Source: G020353115 sp964481765 (lineage in GTDB: Bacteria > Bacteroidota > Bacteroidia > Bacteroidales > VadinHA17). From it: a stretch of DNA of 64,000 bases. Made by a program: the position numbers and the translations under genes. The notes below the pieces were generated by a model. That model ran no database searches. It was not told the DNA's origin and worked only from the letters and a program-made list of their open reading frames with translations. Shown here in pieces: positions 8,892 through 18,457 of the stretch. The first letter of the stretch is position 1, and every line of letters begins with the position of its first letter. Location: the NCBI GenBank assembly GCA_964481765.1, contig CAYZVJ010000002.1, forward strand, positions 7,282-71,281, written 5' to 3'.

Positions 8892-9620
8892 TCAGGTGTA
8901 TAACCCGCCATTCACTGAAATCACTTCGCCTGTAATATAGGATGCTCCTTCTGAAGCAAGGAATGCAACGGTTTCGGCAACCTCTTCCGGGGTGCCGAAA
9001 CGATTTAATGGAATAACGGATTTAAACTCCTTTTCATCCAGATCCCTGGTCATATCCGTGGTGATGAAACCGGGGGCAACAGCATTCACCGTAACGTTTT
9101 TCTTGCCAACTTCCTGTGCAAGCGATTTGGTTGCAGCGATAACACCCGCTTTTGAAGCGGCATAATTCGTTTGACCCGGAAGACCTTTTATTCCGGAGAG
9201 AGAGACAACATTTACAATCCTGCCATATTTCCCAACCATCATATCTTTTACCAGCCTTCTGGTCAGATAAAAAAAACCGTTCAGGTTGGTATTGATCACA
9301 TCCATCCACTCTTCATCGGTCATCCAAACCAGAACGGCATCCTTGCGTATCCCGGCATTATTTATTAATATTTCAATGTACTTCTCCGGATTTCGTTCAG
9401 TCCAGGTTTCCAGTGCAGTATCAATATCGGAAAGCGTTGAAACATTAAATCGGATCAGTTCACCAGATCCGCCCCCATCCACTACCTGGTGCAGGGTTTG
9501 CTCTGCCTCTTCTTTACTTTTGTTGTAGTTGATCAAAACGTGATGACCCAATCCGGCCATTTTCAGGCAAATTGCCCGCCCAATACCACGCGACCCACCG
9601 GTAACCAATACATGTTTCAT
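8892..9620 (-). CDS. fabG: 3-oxoacyl-ACP reductase, FabG type
   Basis: A 242-residue short-chain dehydrogenase. The cofactor motif TGGSRGIGRA is at residues 7-16, NNAG at 87-90, and the catalytic set is Ser140, Tyr153 and Lys157 (NYAASKAG). The TGGSRGIG loop with Arg fits NADPH. It reduces the 3-keto group formed by the ketosynthases before dehydration. It lies 32 bp downstream of the ammonia-lyase and 46 bp upstream of a ketosynthase. This is a cluster-dedicated reductase (the ApeQ role), probably distinct from the housekeeping FabG elsewhere in the genome. Confidence 0.93.
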   Translation of the reverse strand: MKHVLVTGGSRGIGRAICLKMAGLGHHVLINYNKSKEEAEQTLHQVVDGGGSGELIRFNVSTLSDIDTALETWTERNPEKYIEILINNAGIRKDAVLVWMTDEEWMDVINTNLNGFFYLTRRLVKDMMVGKYGRIVNVVSLSGIKGLPGQTNYAASKAGVIAATKSLAQEVGKKNVTVNAVAPGFITTDMTRDLDEKEFKSVIPLNRFGTPEEVAETVAFLASEGASYITGEVISVNGGLYT

Positions 9621-9652
9621 AACAGGAGGTTGAATCCTTATATCATTCGACC

Positions 9653-11191
9653 TTAACTCAATTTCTTTCTGGTACTCAATAGGTGGTCCTTCACTCTCCG
9701 GATCTCATCACTCATCACATGATCACCGATAAATTTGGGAATGATGTCCCTTACTTCTTTAAAAACAGACCGGTTGAATGCAGAAAGTTTCTTCTCAATC
9801 TCCAGGTAATCCACCGCCTGAAGAACAGCGATGAGTTCAATCGCAATGACTTCATATGCATTTTCGATCACCTTTCTTGCCATCAACGCCGAAGTGGTTC
9901 CCATGCTTACAATGTCCTGGTTATCGTTGTTACACGAGATGCTATGAATATATGCCGGGAAAGATAACGTCTGGTTTTCGGCAACCGTTGATGTTGCTGT
10001 GAACTGAATCCCCTGCATTCCAAAATTCAGTCCAAGTTTTCCTAAATTCACGAAAGGTTGTAATCTCCCATTCAATTTACTGTTCAAGAGGAAATTCAAC
10101 TGTCGCTCTGCCAGCATGGATAGTTTACTAATGGCTATTTTCAGCTTATCCATTTCGATGGCAACGTAATCTCCATGAAAATTGCCTCCGTGAAAAACAT
10201 TCTCATTATCCTGGTCAATGATCGGGTTATCATCCACAGAATTGATCTCATTCATGACCACTGATTCTGCATGATCAAGTGTATCCAGCACAGGTCCCAG
10301 AATTTGAGGTATACAACGAACCGAATAGTACTCCTGTACCTTGTCGTTTAATACACCGGGACCGATATGGTTGTTATAGAGATGTTCGGATCTTCTTCTG
10401 ATCAGTTGACTATCTGAAAGAACATCCCTCATCCACTTTGAAACGGTTCTCTGCCCCTCATGCAATTTGACCTGGTTCAGCTCAAATGAGAAATGATCGT
10501 CATAGGATTCAACAATCTCATTGATCAGGCAGGAAATGATCGCAGACCAATGCAAAATGTTTCTTGCCGTTATCAGGTTAACCACACCGATCCCTGACAT
10601 GGCAGAGGTACCGTTAATTATCCCCAGTCCCTCACGAATATACATTTTCAGTGGTTGAAGGGAATATTTGTCGAACACTTCCTTTGTCGGACGGGTTTCA
10701 CCCTGATGAGTAACTTCTCCTTCGCCTATCAATGCAAGCCCCAGGTGGGATAATTGAACAAGGTCACCGCTTGCACCTACACCTCCGTGTTCATAAATAA
10801 CCGGGAAGATCTCCCGGTTTATCATCTCCCTGAGCAGGTGAATTATATCCGGATGAACGCCGGAGTTACCCTGCAGAAAGGTGATTAACCGTGCTATCAT
10901 CAACGATTTCACATAGACCCCGGGGATAGGATCACCCGAACCAGCTGAATGGCTGCGAATGAGATTATACTGAAGCTCTATCTGATCAGCCTCATCGATC
11001 CTGTATTGCGCCATGGGCCCAAGTCCGGTATTGATCCCATAGATGATCTTATCTTTTGAAAAACCTTGTAAAAAGTCGAAACTGGATTTCACCCTGCTGA
11101 TGACTTCCTCGCTGATCTCGATTTTTTCCCCACTAAAAAGCAGTCTGTAAAAATCCTCGGCGGTTACCTTCTGTTTCTTAAACGTTATCAT
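9653..11191 (-). CDS. Aromatic amino acid ammonia-lyase, tyrosine ammonia-lyase type
   Basis: A 512-residue MIO-dependent lyase. The Ala140-Ser141-Gly142 triad in GGVGASGDLVQLSH cyclises to the electrophile, and YGINTGLGPM (51-60) holds the catalytic tyrosine. The selectivity region reads LQYNLIRSHSAG. From memory this matches the tyrosine ammonia-lyase of Flavobacterium johnsoniae closely over the whole N-terminal half, including GPMAQYRI and QLSHL, so 4-coumarate is the expected product rather than urocanate. It would supply the aryl starter of the pigment. A PAL or HAL activity cannot be excluded from sequence alone. It is the first gene after a 172-bp intergenic stretch with a promoter-like element. 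Confidence 0.88.
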   Translation of the reverse strand: MITFKKQKVTAEDFYRLLFSGEKIEISEEVISRVKSSFDFLQGFSKDKIIYGINTGLGPMAQYRIDEADQIELQYNLIRSHSAGSGDPIPGVYVKSLMIARLITFLQGNSGVHPDIIHLLREMINREIFPVIYEHGGVGASGDLVQLSHLGLALIGEGEVTHQGETRPTKEVFDKYSLQPLKMYIREGLGIINGTSAMSGIGVVNLITARNILHWSAIISCLINEIVESYDDHFSFELNQVKLHEGQRTVSKWMRDVLSDSQLIRRRSEHLYNNHIGPGVLNDKVQEYYSVRCIPQILGPVLDTLDHAESVVMNEINSVDDNPIIDQDNENVFHGGNFHGDYVAIEMDKLKIAISKLSMLAERQLNFLLNSKLNGRLQPFVNLGKLGLNFGMQGIQFTATSTVAENQTLSFPAYIHSISCNNDNQDIVSMGTTSALMARKVIENAYEVIAIELIAVLQAVDYLEIEKKLSAFNRSVFKEVRDIIPKFIGDHVMSDEIRRVKDHLLSTRKKLS

Positions 11192-11273
11192 AATTTACTC
11201 TCCTGTTTCACTGAAGGCCCGATAAAATATCGTGTCCCGGCAAATCGTGCTAATCCTTGTTTTTTTAGGTTAG

Positions 11274-11308
11274 CAAATTTAAAAAATATCTTCTTAAAAT
11301 AAGCCAAA
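11274..11308 (-). promoter_or_regulatory. Candidate Bacteroidota promoter for the ammonia-lyase operon
   Basis: On the minus strand 11281-11274 reads TAAATTTG, an exact TAnnTTTG -7 element. A TTTG is present 23 bp upstream (11308-11305), within the loose -33 spacing. It would give a 5' leader of about 75 nt before ATG 11191. It lies in the only long untranslated stretch (11192-11363) of this operon half. Confidence 0.5.
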
Positions 11309-11363
11309 CTGTCAGGCTTTCCTGTTGCAGATCATACTTATCCGCGAAATGGGTTCCGTTATC

Positions 11364-12134
11364 CTATGAATTCAGGTATCCCGGCAGTTTGTTAATTGGA
11401 AGAATCCTGAAATCCCCCTCAATAAACTTGCCCATTTTGTATAGGCTTTTTCCTGCACCACACTCAATGAATGTTTGTATTCCCATTTCAATCATGGTTT
11501 GTACGGTCCGATACCAGTTTATTTCAGAGTCCAGGTTTCTTGCCAGTTCATGAGCAATTTCTTCCCGGTACCTGAAAATTGATTGATCGATCAGGGAGAC
11601 CAATGGAATTTCAGATGTTTCAATACTCAGCTCATTAACATAAGCATGAAATTCCGAAGCCACATCCTTCATAAATTTTGAATGATAGGGGCAAGATACA
11701 TCGAGTAATCCGGAATGAAATGCACCTTCTGTCCTGGCTTTCAATGCTACCTGTTCAACATCAGAGGATATCCCTGAAATGACAAATGAGTGGAGCCCGT
11801 TGGTATTCACAATATTAACGTCCTTGCTGATGGAGAGGACAATGTTATCAAGTTCTTCATGCGTAAGACCGATGATTGCCCCCATCCCAAAATCATACTG
11901 GTTCAACCTGTTGACTGATAGTTCATATGCTTCTTTTATACAATGTAATCCATCCTCATAGGAAATGGAATTCCCGGCATACAGTGCTGCGTAGATTCCC
12001 ATACTCAATCCGGAAAGTAAATCCGGTTTTAATCCTCTTTTTTTCAGGATATTAACAACAGCACAACTAAACACATAGGATATATATTGATTCTTATTTT
12101 CCTCAGCCAGGAAGTCATTGGTTTCAATTTGAAA
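11364..12134 (-). CDS. FabD-like malonyl-CoA:ACP transacylase, 5' end lost in gap
   Basis: The reading frame is continuous from the gap edge at 12134 to the stop at 11364, about 256 residues. The nucleophile elbow reads LLSGLSMGIYAALYA (GxSxG, with Leu in place of the usual His), and the catalytic His region is SCPYHSKFMKDVA. Near the end ECGAGKSLYKMGK matches the conserved FabD tail. It loads malonyl or another acyl unit onto the cluster ACPs. About 40-50 N-terminal residues (the PGQG segment) are missing in the 100-N gap. The usual GHSxG is replaced by GLSMG, which may alter substrate preference. Confidence 0.82.
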   Translation of the reverse strand, partial: FQIETNDFLAEENKNQYISYVFSCAVVNILKKRGLKPDLLSGLSMGIYAALYAGNSISYEDGLHCIKEAYELSVNRLNQYDFGMGAIIGLTHEELDNIVLSISKDVNIVNTNGLHSFVISGISSDVEQVALKARTEGAFHSGLLDVSCPYHSKFMKDVASEFHAYVNELSIETSEIPLVSLIDQSIFRYREEIAHELARNLDSEINWYRTVQTMIEMGIQTFIECGAGKSLYKMGKFIEGDFRILPINKLPGYLNS

Positions 12135-12234
12135 NNNNNNNNNNNNNNNNNNNNNNNNNNNNNNNNNNNNNNNNNNNNNNNNNNNNNNNNNNNNNNNNNN
12201 NNNNNNNNNNNNNNNNNNNNNNNNNNNNNNNNNN
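12135..12234. other. True assembly gap (100 N, nominal length)
   Basis: The flanks are unique and share no 55-bp copy. The gap hides the 5' part of the transacylase and the 3' part of the PPTase. Together they should need roughly 200 bp or more, so the nominal length is probably too small. Confidence 0.9.
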
Positions 12235-12540
12235 GAATAGTTCCTTTGCATAACCACCCAATTCGATATCGTAATTTTCCGGTTTATCTCCACAAAAGAT
12301 TAATTCAATGTCTTTCCAGGATATCGGGCTGTTGGTCCAGCTTCTTCCAAACGCCTTGAACATTGCCTCTTTGCAGGAAAAACCCAATGAAAATCTGATT
12401 TCTTTTAGTGATGTATTGTTTAATGAGATCTCCTTCCGGGTAAAAACATCAGCTATAAAGGAGGGAGGGGGTTCAAATAGATCTAAGTGCCTGGTAAACC
12501 TGTTTATCTCTTCAATATCAACACCGCAACCATAGACCAT
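12235..12540 (-). CDS. AcpS-type 4'-phosphopantetheinyl transferase, 3' end lost in gap
   Basis: 102 residues from ATG 12540 to the gap. The N-terminal GCGVDIEEINRF contains the Asp that binds Mg in holo-ACP synthases, and FSCKEAMFKAFGRSW is the KEA helix with the second catalytic Glu. The C-terminal SxSH segment is missing in the gap. It would activate the cluster ACPs by transferring phosphopantetheine from CoA. It lies between an ACP gene (24 bp upstream) and the transacylase. A second, more degenerate PPTase-like gene is at 43354. Confidence 0.82.
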
Positions 12541-12563
12541 TAGCAGGGATTTAGTAAACAGGA

Positions 12564-12869
12564 TTAATCCAATTCCAGGATGGCATTCTCGTGTTCAATG
12601 ATCAACAATTGGGTGTTGATTAATTGACCCACGGTACGCACAGGATGCTTTACATTGTATTTACCAATTGTCTTAAGATCGATATTCAGTGAGTATTTCT
12701 TTTTAAAAATTTCAATCAGTTCGAGGAACATCAGGGAATCCCCACCCAGATCCAGAAAAATATCGGTTGTATCATCTATTTCGTTCAATTCCACTTCGCA
12801 TTCATCGGCAAAAAACTGATAAACAATTTCACTCACTTCTTTCCGGATCTCGTCTGTTAATTTATTCAT
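12564..12869 (-). CDS. Acyl/peptidyl carrier protein
   Basis: 101 residues from ATG 12869. A TTG three codons upstream is possible but less likely. The attachment site is Ser45 in LDLGGDSLMFLELIEI. The LGGDSL form is more like carrier domains of modular polyketide and peptide synthetases than fatty-acid ACPs (LGxDSL), so this carrier may have separate partners from those at 1793 and 7182. Its C-terminal tail is longer than usual (about 20 extra residues). It is followed by the PPTase gene and preceded by a ketosynthase 87 bp away. Confidence 0.88.
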   Translation of the reverse strand: MNKLTDEIRKEVSEIVYQFFADECEVELNEIDDTTDIFLDLGGDSLMFLELIEIFKKKYSLNIDLKTIGKYNVKHPVRTVGQLINTQLLIIEHENAILELD

Positions 12870-12956
12870 TTTCTTCAACTTATACTAAACATCAATACAC
12901 CTGTTAAAATAAACGAGTGTAAATATAGAAAAATTCTTACATATATATGATCCTCA

Positions 12957-14195
12957 TTATTCAAAAGTGTCGTACTTTTTCAGGACGATTGATGCATTGT
13001 GTCCCCCGAATGCAAATGAGTTTGAAAGGGCATGTGTTATGGGGTGTTTTCTGGCTTTGTTGGGAACAAAATCAAGGTCCAGTTCCGGATCTTTTTCATA
13101 GTTAATGGTCGGTGTGACGGTTTCTTTCAACATGCTCATGATGGTAATTGCTGCCTCGATTGCACCGGCAGCACCAATGGTATGTCCTATCATCGATTTC
13201 AATGAAGAGACGGGGATCTGGAATGCCTGCTCCTGAAAAACTTTTTTGATTGCCCGTGTTTCATACTGGTCATTCAGGATTGTAGAGGTTCCGTGTGAAT
13301 TAATATACTGAATATCAGCCGGTTCCAGGCTGCTATTCTGCAAAGCCAGTTCCATGGTTTGAGCCATACCTTCTCCATCATTCATGGGTGCCATAATATT
13401 ATAGGCTTCACTGGTTAGTGCATAACCTGGAATTTCTGCAACGATTGTTGCATTTCTTGCCAGTGCAGACTCTTCCGATTCAAGGATAAGTACCCCTGCT
13501 CCCTCTCCAATAACAAATCCATCCCTGTTCAATGAAAAGGGTTTGCTGGCTTTTTCCGGAAGATCATTTTCAACCGACAGGGCAAAGAGTTCATTAAACC
13601 CGCGTATCTCTTCTGGATTGATGATTGAATCCGCCCCACCCACTATAACAATATCTGCTTTGTTCGATTGAATCAGGTCATAGCCCAATCCGATGGCATA
13701 AGCTGAGGATGCACATGCTGTAGTCACAGTATAATTGGGTCCAAGAAGTTTATATTCGAGCGATATCCAGGCAGACATGGAATTATTCATACTTTTTAAG
13801 ATCGCATTTTGAATGGTTGTTCCCTTTTCCACGCTGGAATTACCGGTATTTACAACACCCAATATTACAGCACATCGTGTTTTGTCAACGCGTGAGAAAT
13901 CGATTCCGCTTTTTTCAACAGCCGATTTGGCACAGGTAAAACAGAACTGTGTCACTCTGGTCATTTGCCTTGCCGATCGTTTCCGGATATACTCTCTGGC
14001 GAGATCTTCAAAATTAACAGGAACCTCTGCAGCAATTTGTGTTTGAAGATCTGACGGATCAAACAATGAAATTCGCTTAACACCACTTTTACCCTGAACG
14101 AGGTTTTCCCAGTTCGTTTCGATATTCAGCCCAAGGGCAGAAATAACATCCATCCCCGTAACCACAACTTTTCGATCCATCGTTATATGATTCAT
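12957..14195 (-). CDS. FabF-type beta-ketoacyl-ACP synthase
   Basis: A 412-residue condensing enzyme with Cys161 (VTTACASSAYAIG), His301 (INSHGTSTILND) and His338 (SMIGHTIGAAGA). Of the cluster ketosynthases this is closest to housekeeping FabF in length and motif order. The N-terminus is either ATG 14195 or the internal ATG at codon 6 (14180); the first leaves 5 bp to the upstream dehydrogenase stop. It groups with the carrier protein at 12564 and the hydroxyacyl-CoA dehydrogenase, perhaps as a separate elongation or starter-modifying module. Confidence 0.92.
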   Translation of the reverse strand: MNHITMDRKVVVTGMDVISALGLNIETNWENLVQGKSGVKRISLFDPSDLQTQIAAEVPVNFEDLAREYIRKRSARQMTRVTQFCFTCAKSAVEKSGIDFSRVDKTRCAVILGVVNTGNSSVEKGTTIQNAILKSMNNSMSAWISLEYKLLGPNYTVTTACASSAYAIGLGYDLIQSNKADIVIVGGADSIINPEEIRGFNELFALSVENDLPEKASKPFSLNRDGFVIGEGAGVLILESEESALARNATIVAEIPGYALTSEAYNIMAPMNDGEGMAQTMELALQNSSLEPADIQYINSHGTSTILNDQYETRAIKKVFQEQAFQIPVSSLKSMIGHTIGAAGAIEAAITIMSMLKETVTPTINYEKDPELDLDFVPNKARKHPITHALSNSFAFGGHNASIVLKKYDTFE

Positions 14196-14200
14196 TTAAT

Positions 14201-15259
14201 TTACATTTCGAAGGGCCCTTTTTCGCAATCCATATATTCTTTGACCGCAAAAGTAAGTTCTTCTTCAGTACAATAACCCTGCTCAACGAACCGCGTGGCA
14301 GCATCGACATACCAACCTCTCAGCCTGTCTTTAATCGATCCGTTACACGCCTCTATGCTGCTTTTTTGATTGATATTATCCGGAGTGACCCTTTGCTGTG
14401 CTTCCCAGGTATAGAAACCCTGGGCCGTTTTCATCCCTAACCTGTTCTTTCTAATCATGTTCCCCAGATGATTCAGCAACGGTTGGTAGAATCCCCGGTT
14501 CTTCGCCTTCTCCGTGTACCGATCAATTGAGTTGCGAATTACATCAATTCCAACACGGTCAAAAAATTCAAACACTCCCACAGGGAAAAAATCCCTTACA
14601 ATCAAGTCATCCATTTCTTTAAATGAGAGGTTATTCTGTTTACATAGCTGGAATGCTCCTGCCTGAAAATCCAAAAATAAACGGTTTAATAAAAAAGCAC
14701 TTTCCCCCTGCTGAAGAATAAACTTCTTATTCATGTGGTTCAGGAAAAGCCGGGAGTTCTGCAGCGTTTTCCTGCTTGTATTCCGGGTAATGATTAACTC
14801 GACAATATTGGTAAACGGGACGGGATAAAAAAAATGCATCCCAATCACTTTATCTTTCCTCTTACCATGTGTATACCAATCTTCCGGGAGTATGGAAGAG
14901 GAACAGGATGCAAAGATACAATCGCTATTTGTGATTCGATCAAGTTTTTCAAATAATTTTCTTTTCAGGCAGAGATCCTCTGTTATGGTTTCGATGATTA
15001 AATTACATTGTGCCAACTTCCGGGGCAAATGACTTACGTATATTTGATTCAACCGGTTTTCATACCTGTCATGATCAATCAGTCCTGTTTTAAACGTTCT
15101 CGTCCATCTTTTCCTCACCTGTTTTTCAAGTTCCTCAACATCATTCTTCGTTTTGCAGATCCAAACCAGTGGGAATTCAAAGTCAATGAGATAACCGAAA
15201 AGACTGGTTCCCATTTTTCCTTTGCCTACGATACCCACATGAAAATCTACCGGGTTCAT
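14201..15259 (-). CDS. 3-hydroxyacyl-CoA dehydrogenase family protein
   Basis: 352 residues from ATG 15259, chosen because it overlaps the upstream stop as ATGA. The N-terminal Rossmann fold has VGIVGKGKMGTSL (GxGxxG, residues 12-17). The catalytic His is in IGMHFFYPVPFTN, and the segment normally TNTSSL reads ASCSSSI. The C-terminal dimerisation domain (RLGMKTAQGFYTWE) is present. It would oxidise a 3-hydroxyacyl thioester or run in reverse as a reductase. It is unusual next to aryl polyene genes, where FabG does the keto reduction; a stereochemically different step or an aromatic-acid side-chain oxidation is possible. Confidence 0.85.
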   Translation of the reverse strand: MNPVDFHVGIVGKGKMGTSLFGYLIDFEFPLVWICKTKNDVEELEKQVRKRWTRTFKTGLIDHDRYENRLNQIYVSHLPRKLAQCNLIIETITEDLCLKRKLFEKLDRITNSDCIFASCSSSILPEDWYTHGKRKDKVIGMHFFYPVPFTNIVELIITRNTSRKTLQNSRLFLNHMNKKFILQQGESAFLLNRLFLDFQAGAFQLCKQNNLSFKEMDDLIVRDFFPVGVFEFFDRVGIDVIRNSIDRYTEKAKNRGFYQPLLNHLGNMIRKNRLGMKTAQGFYTWEAQQRVTPDNINQKSSIEACNGSIKDRLRGWYVDAATRFVEQGYCTEEELTFAVKEYMDCEKGPFEM

Positions 15260-16842
15260 TTCTGATCTCCCATTTGGCTTTTCCATGCTCCTTTATCCTG
15301 CAATTTTATCTCGTTCCGCATTTCCGGCAGGTGTTTTTTCATTACCCGGAGGTGGCGGCAAAATCCTTCCATTGAAACAAGGAAGAGTGCTGCCGACTCA
15401 ATGGCAACCTTATCCTTCCGGATCAGGTCGATCATTTTTATAAACGCCTGGCGTTTTGACTTGTCCCTGGAAAAAACATAAATCCCCAAAAGCTTAAAGG
15501 TCATTTTAAATTTAAAGAAAAATCCACTCTGGTCGGTTTTATAGGTTCGAACAAAATATCCCTTTTCAAACAGTGGGAATGCTCTTTCTTCAATGGATTC
15601 CCAGGTATACAATTTGTTAAGGGTTTCGTGATACTTGTCAAATAGTTCAAGCTGGGACATCTGCATATAGTGAAGGACGGGAAACATGCCACCGGTATAT
15701 TTTGCTTTCCCCTGAACCAGTCTGCCCTCCTTTTTCATTCTTTCATGCAGGTCTGTCCCTTCGTGGGTTCCCAGTATACTGATCATGACATACACCAGTT
15801 CAGCTTGAATTGCAAACTGATAAATGTTGTTAAATTCTTCCAGCGTATCATGGTCAAATCCGACGATAAACGAGCTGTAAATCTGAATACCAGCTTTGTT
15901 TATCCGGCGAATTGCATCGAGGTAGTGTTCTGCTTTGTTCTGAAATTTCTTGGTTTCTTTAATGCTCTCCGGGTTGACGGATTCCAATCCCAATATGATA
16001 AAACGGCAACCGGCTTCTGCCATTTCTTTTAACAGTTCCTCATCGTCAGCCACATCAAGGCTTGATTGGCAGGTCCAGGTAATTTCGAAGGGCTTTATTC
16101 TGCGCATCAATTCCAGGGCATATTTTTTATTAATGGTCAGGTTATCATCCACAAACAGGATGTTCCTGATGGGCAGGGCTGCCACTTCCTCAACCACATT
16201 ATCAATATCACGGAAGCGGACTTTCCTGCCAAACATTTTTGAGACAATACAAAATTCACATTTATAAGGGCATCCTCTGGTAGCCTGTACGCTGAGTGAC
16301 AACACGTTACTGGTGTCCACCAGGTCCCATCTCGGGAGGACGTTCTGTGAGAAGTCTATTTTCTGTTCCGACTGATATATCTCCTGAAGTTTTCCCTGCT
16401 CGAAGTCTGCCAGGCACTTTCCCCAAAGTTCTTCTGCTTCACCGATAACCACACTATCCGCATGTTCAAGACCCTCTTCCGGTTCATAGGTCACGTGCGG
16501 TCCTCCAAGGATGACTTTAGCTCCCCGGTCCCTGAATATACCTGCTATTTGATAAGCTCTCTGAACTGACGGCGTATGGGTGGTAATACCAACGATATCC
16601 GGTTTTGCATTTATGGGAATGGGATTCAGCTCCTCATCAAAAATTTTTATATCATAATAATCGGGGGTAAGGGCTGCTAAAATCGGAAGGGCGAGGGATG
16701 TGTTTGTATTTTTCCTGCCAACCAGTCTGGCGGTAAAACATTGTGTTCCAAAATGCTTGAATTGCTGAAATGGACTGATCAGGAATAAGGTAAAATTTTT
16801 CCCCTCACTGCATCTCGTTTCCTCATGTTCGTAGTCCGGCAT
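15256..16842 (-). CDS. B12-binding radical SAM protein
   Basis: 528 residues. The N-terminal B12-like domain has PDIVGITTHTPSVQRAY, VILGGPHVTYEP and HADSVVIGEAEELW. The radical SAM core has ATRGCPYKCEFCIVS (CxxxCxxC), then FVDDNLTIN and LGLESVNPESIKETKK. The C-terminal extension of about 130 residues lacks a motif I recognise and resembles the tail of HpnJ/BchE-like enzymes. No DxHxxG motif is present. It is the first gene of the minus-strand block and is divergent from another radical SAM gene (17067), with which it shares the VVIGEAExLW segment. The two are paralogues. Confidence 0.85.
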   Translation of the reverse strand: MPDYEHEETRCSEGKNFTLFLISPFQQFKHFGTQCFTARLVGRKNTNTSLALPILAALTPDYYDIKIFDEELNPIPINAKPDIVGITTHTPSVQRAYQIAGIFRDRGAKVILGGPHVTYEPEEGLEHADSVVIGEAEELWGKCLADFEQGKLQEIYQSEQKIDFSQNVLPRWDLVDTSNVLSLSVQATRGCPYKCEFCIVSKMFGRKVRFRDIDNVVEEVAALPIRNILFVDDNLTINKKYALELMRRIKPFEITWTCQSSLDVADDEELLKEMAEAGCRFIILGLESVNPESIKETKKFQNKAEHYLDAIRRINKAGIQIYSSFIVGFDHDTLEEFNNIYQFAIQAELVYVMISILGTHEGTDLHERMKKEGRLVQGKAKYTGGMFPVLHYMQMSQLELFDKYHETLNKLYTWESIEERAFPLFEKGYFVRTYKTDQSGFFFKFKMTFKLLGIYVFSRDKSKRQAFIKMIDLIRKDKVAIESAALFLVSMEGFCRHLRVMKKHLPEMRNEIKLQDKGAWKSQMGDQK

Positions 16843-16981
16843 TGCTCCTGTTACTAAACTAATTATCTTTCAAACGGTTAGCTCAATTTCTCATCAAAAG
16901 ATACCCTTTTTCAAAGAAATGGTATTTCCAGTCTGTAAAAATATTGATTTGTTTACATTCAGGAAAATTCCACAAGAAAAT

Positions 16982-16989
16982 TATTTTTG
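16982..16989 (+). promoter_or_regulatory. Candidate -7 element for the plus-strand radical SAM gene
   Basis: TATTTTTG fits TAnnTTTG and lies 77 bp before ATG 17067, in the 224-bp divergent spacer 16843-17066. No clear -33 TTTG is seen at the usual distance, so this is a weak call. No matching element for the minus strand was found in the spacer. Confidence 0.35.
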
Positions 16990-17066
16990 TGATTCAAAAG
17001 TAGCTATTTAAACCCTGGAGATCCGTAAACGAATCCCATATATCGGTACCTCTGAGACAATGTACT

Positions 17067-18355
17067 ATGAAGATTAAACTTATTTTATCTGCAAACCCGA
17101 ATGATCCGTTGAAGAACCGGGAACCCTTTATGCCTTTATCTCTGCCGATTCTGGCTGGTACAGCACCGGAGCATAATTATGAGTTTATTGATATGCTGAT
17201 GGATTCCTCTGAAATCAACTATGATGAATCCGTTGATCTTGTAGGTATCAGCATCAGGCTTTCTGCTGAAGATATAGCATACCGTATCGCTGATGAGTTT
17301 CGTAAAAGAAATGTAACGGTTGTCCTTGGCGGCCCACAGGTCTCTTCTGTTCCTTTTAAGGCGATTGAACATGCCGATAGTGTGGTTATCGGAGAAGCGG
17401 AGACATTGTGGCCCAAATTACTCCAGGATCTGCAAAACGACAGGGTGAAGGATTTTTATGTTTGTTCCCCTTCTCCATTTGATCCCCAAGGGAGAACATG
17501 CTACCGGCTCGATGAAATGCCAAACCTGAAAGGTCTTCCAAAACCCAACAGAAGTTTGTTTAAAAGAAAATACACCTTTGACATGGTTTATGCTTCCAGG
17601 GGATGCCCGATCGATTGTGACTTTTGTACAGTGACTGCCTTATTTGGAAGCAACTACAGAATGCGACCCGTCGAGGAGGTTGTGAATGAAATTGCCGGTT
17701 TTACAGGATATTATTATCTCCTGGATGATACGGTATTCGGCAGACCATCAACGTATGGTTATTACCTGGAGCTTTACGACCGGGTGTCAAAGCTGCAAAA
17801 AAGAAAGTACTGGACCGGCCAGGCTAATCTTGATGCGGCAACAACAAAGAAAGGACAGGAGGTCATCCGAAAAGCAGTTGAAGCTGGGTTTCTTTATGCA
17901 GCCGTGGGTATTGAATCCATTAATAAAAAGGTGCTGGAAAAAAGCCGAAGCATTTCCAAAATGGGCATTCGCAACCAACAGGATGTAATCTCCAGGATGA
18001 AAGAGAGCATTGCTTTTATGCAGGAGCAGGGTATCGTCATTTCAGGCTGGTTTGCCATCGGCTATGAAGAGGATGATATCGATGCCTATTATCAGACCTG
18101 CGAATTTTGCAAAGAAACCAATATTCTCCCGGTATTCTCCCCGGTTCATGCCCTGCCTGGATCGAGATTATACCAGCGGCTGTCAAAGGAGGGTAAACTG
18201 CAGGATAACAAAATAAACATCACCAATGTATCCCACCCGGGTATGACAAACCAGGAAATCATGAAAGCCCTTGAATATGTTGTGGAAAAAGGTTATAGCT
18301 TCAATGAGATCGTGAAAAGGACACGGTTCTATTGGCACAGGTTTACCCCGGAAAA
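17067..18355 (+). CDS. B12-binding radical SAM protein, 3' end lost in gap
   Basis: 430 residues before the N run. The B12-like domain has VDLVGISIRLSAEDIAY, VVLGGPQVSSVP and HADSVVIGEAETLWP. The iron-sulfur motif is ASRGCPIDCDFCTVTALFG (CxxxCxxC), followed by YLLDDTVFG and VGIESINKKVLEKSR. It is a clear paralogue of the enzyme at 15256 and of the one at 38384. The C-terminus is truncated at RFTPE, probably only a few tens of residues short. It transcribes away from the main operon, towards outer-membrane genes. Confidence 0.83.
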
Positions 18356-18455
18356 NNNNNNNNNNNNNNNNNNNNNNNNNNNNNNNNNNNNNNNNNNNNN
18401 NNNNNNNNNNNNNNNNNNNNNNNNNNNNNNNNNNNNNNNNNNNNNNNNNNNNNNN
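18356..18455. other. True assembly gap (100 N)
   Basis: The flanks share no duplicated 55-mer. The gap removes the end of the radical SAM gene and the start of the outer-membrane protein gene. Confidence 0.9.
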
Positions 18456-18457
18456 TG

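Noticed and set aside
12124..12540. An open frame reading through the 12135 gap and joining the PPTase to downstream sequence
   Set aside because: The gap is of unknown length, and the downstream sequence encodes FabD in another register; the read-through is an artefact of Ns.
16843..17066. Cobalamin or SAM riboswitch in front of the radical SAM genes
   Set aside because: No B12-box-like or S-box-like conserved sequence or multi-stem structure could be recognised in the spacer.
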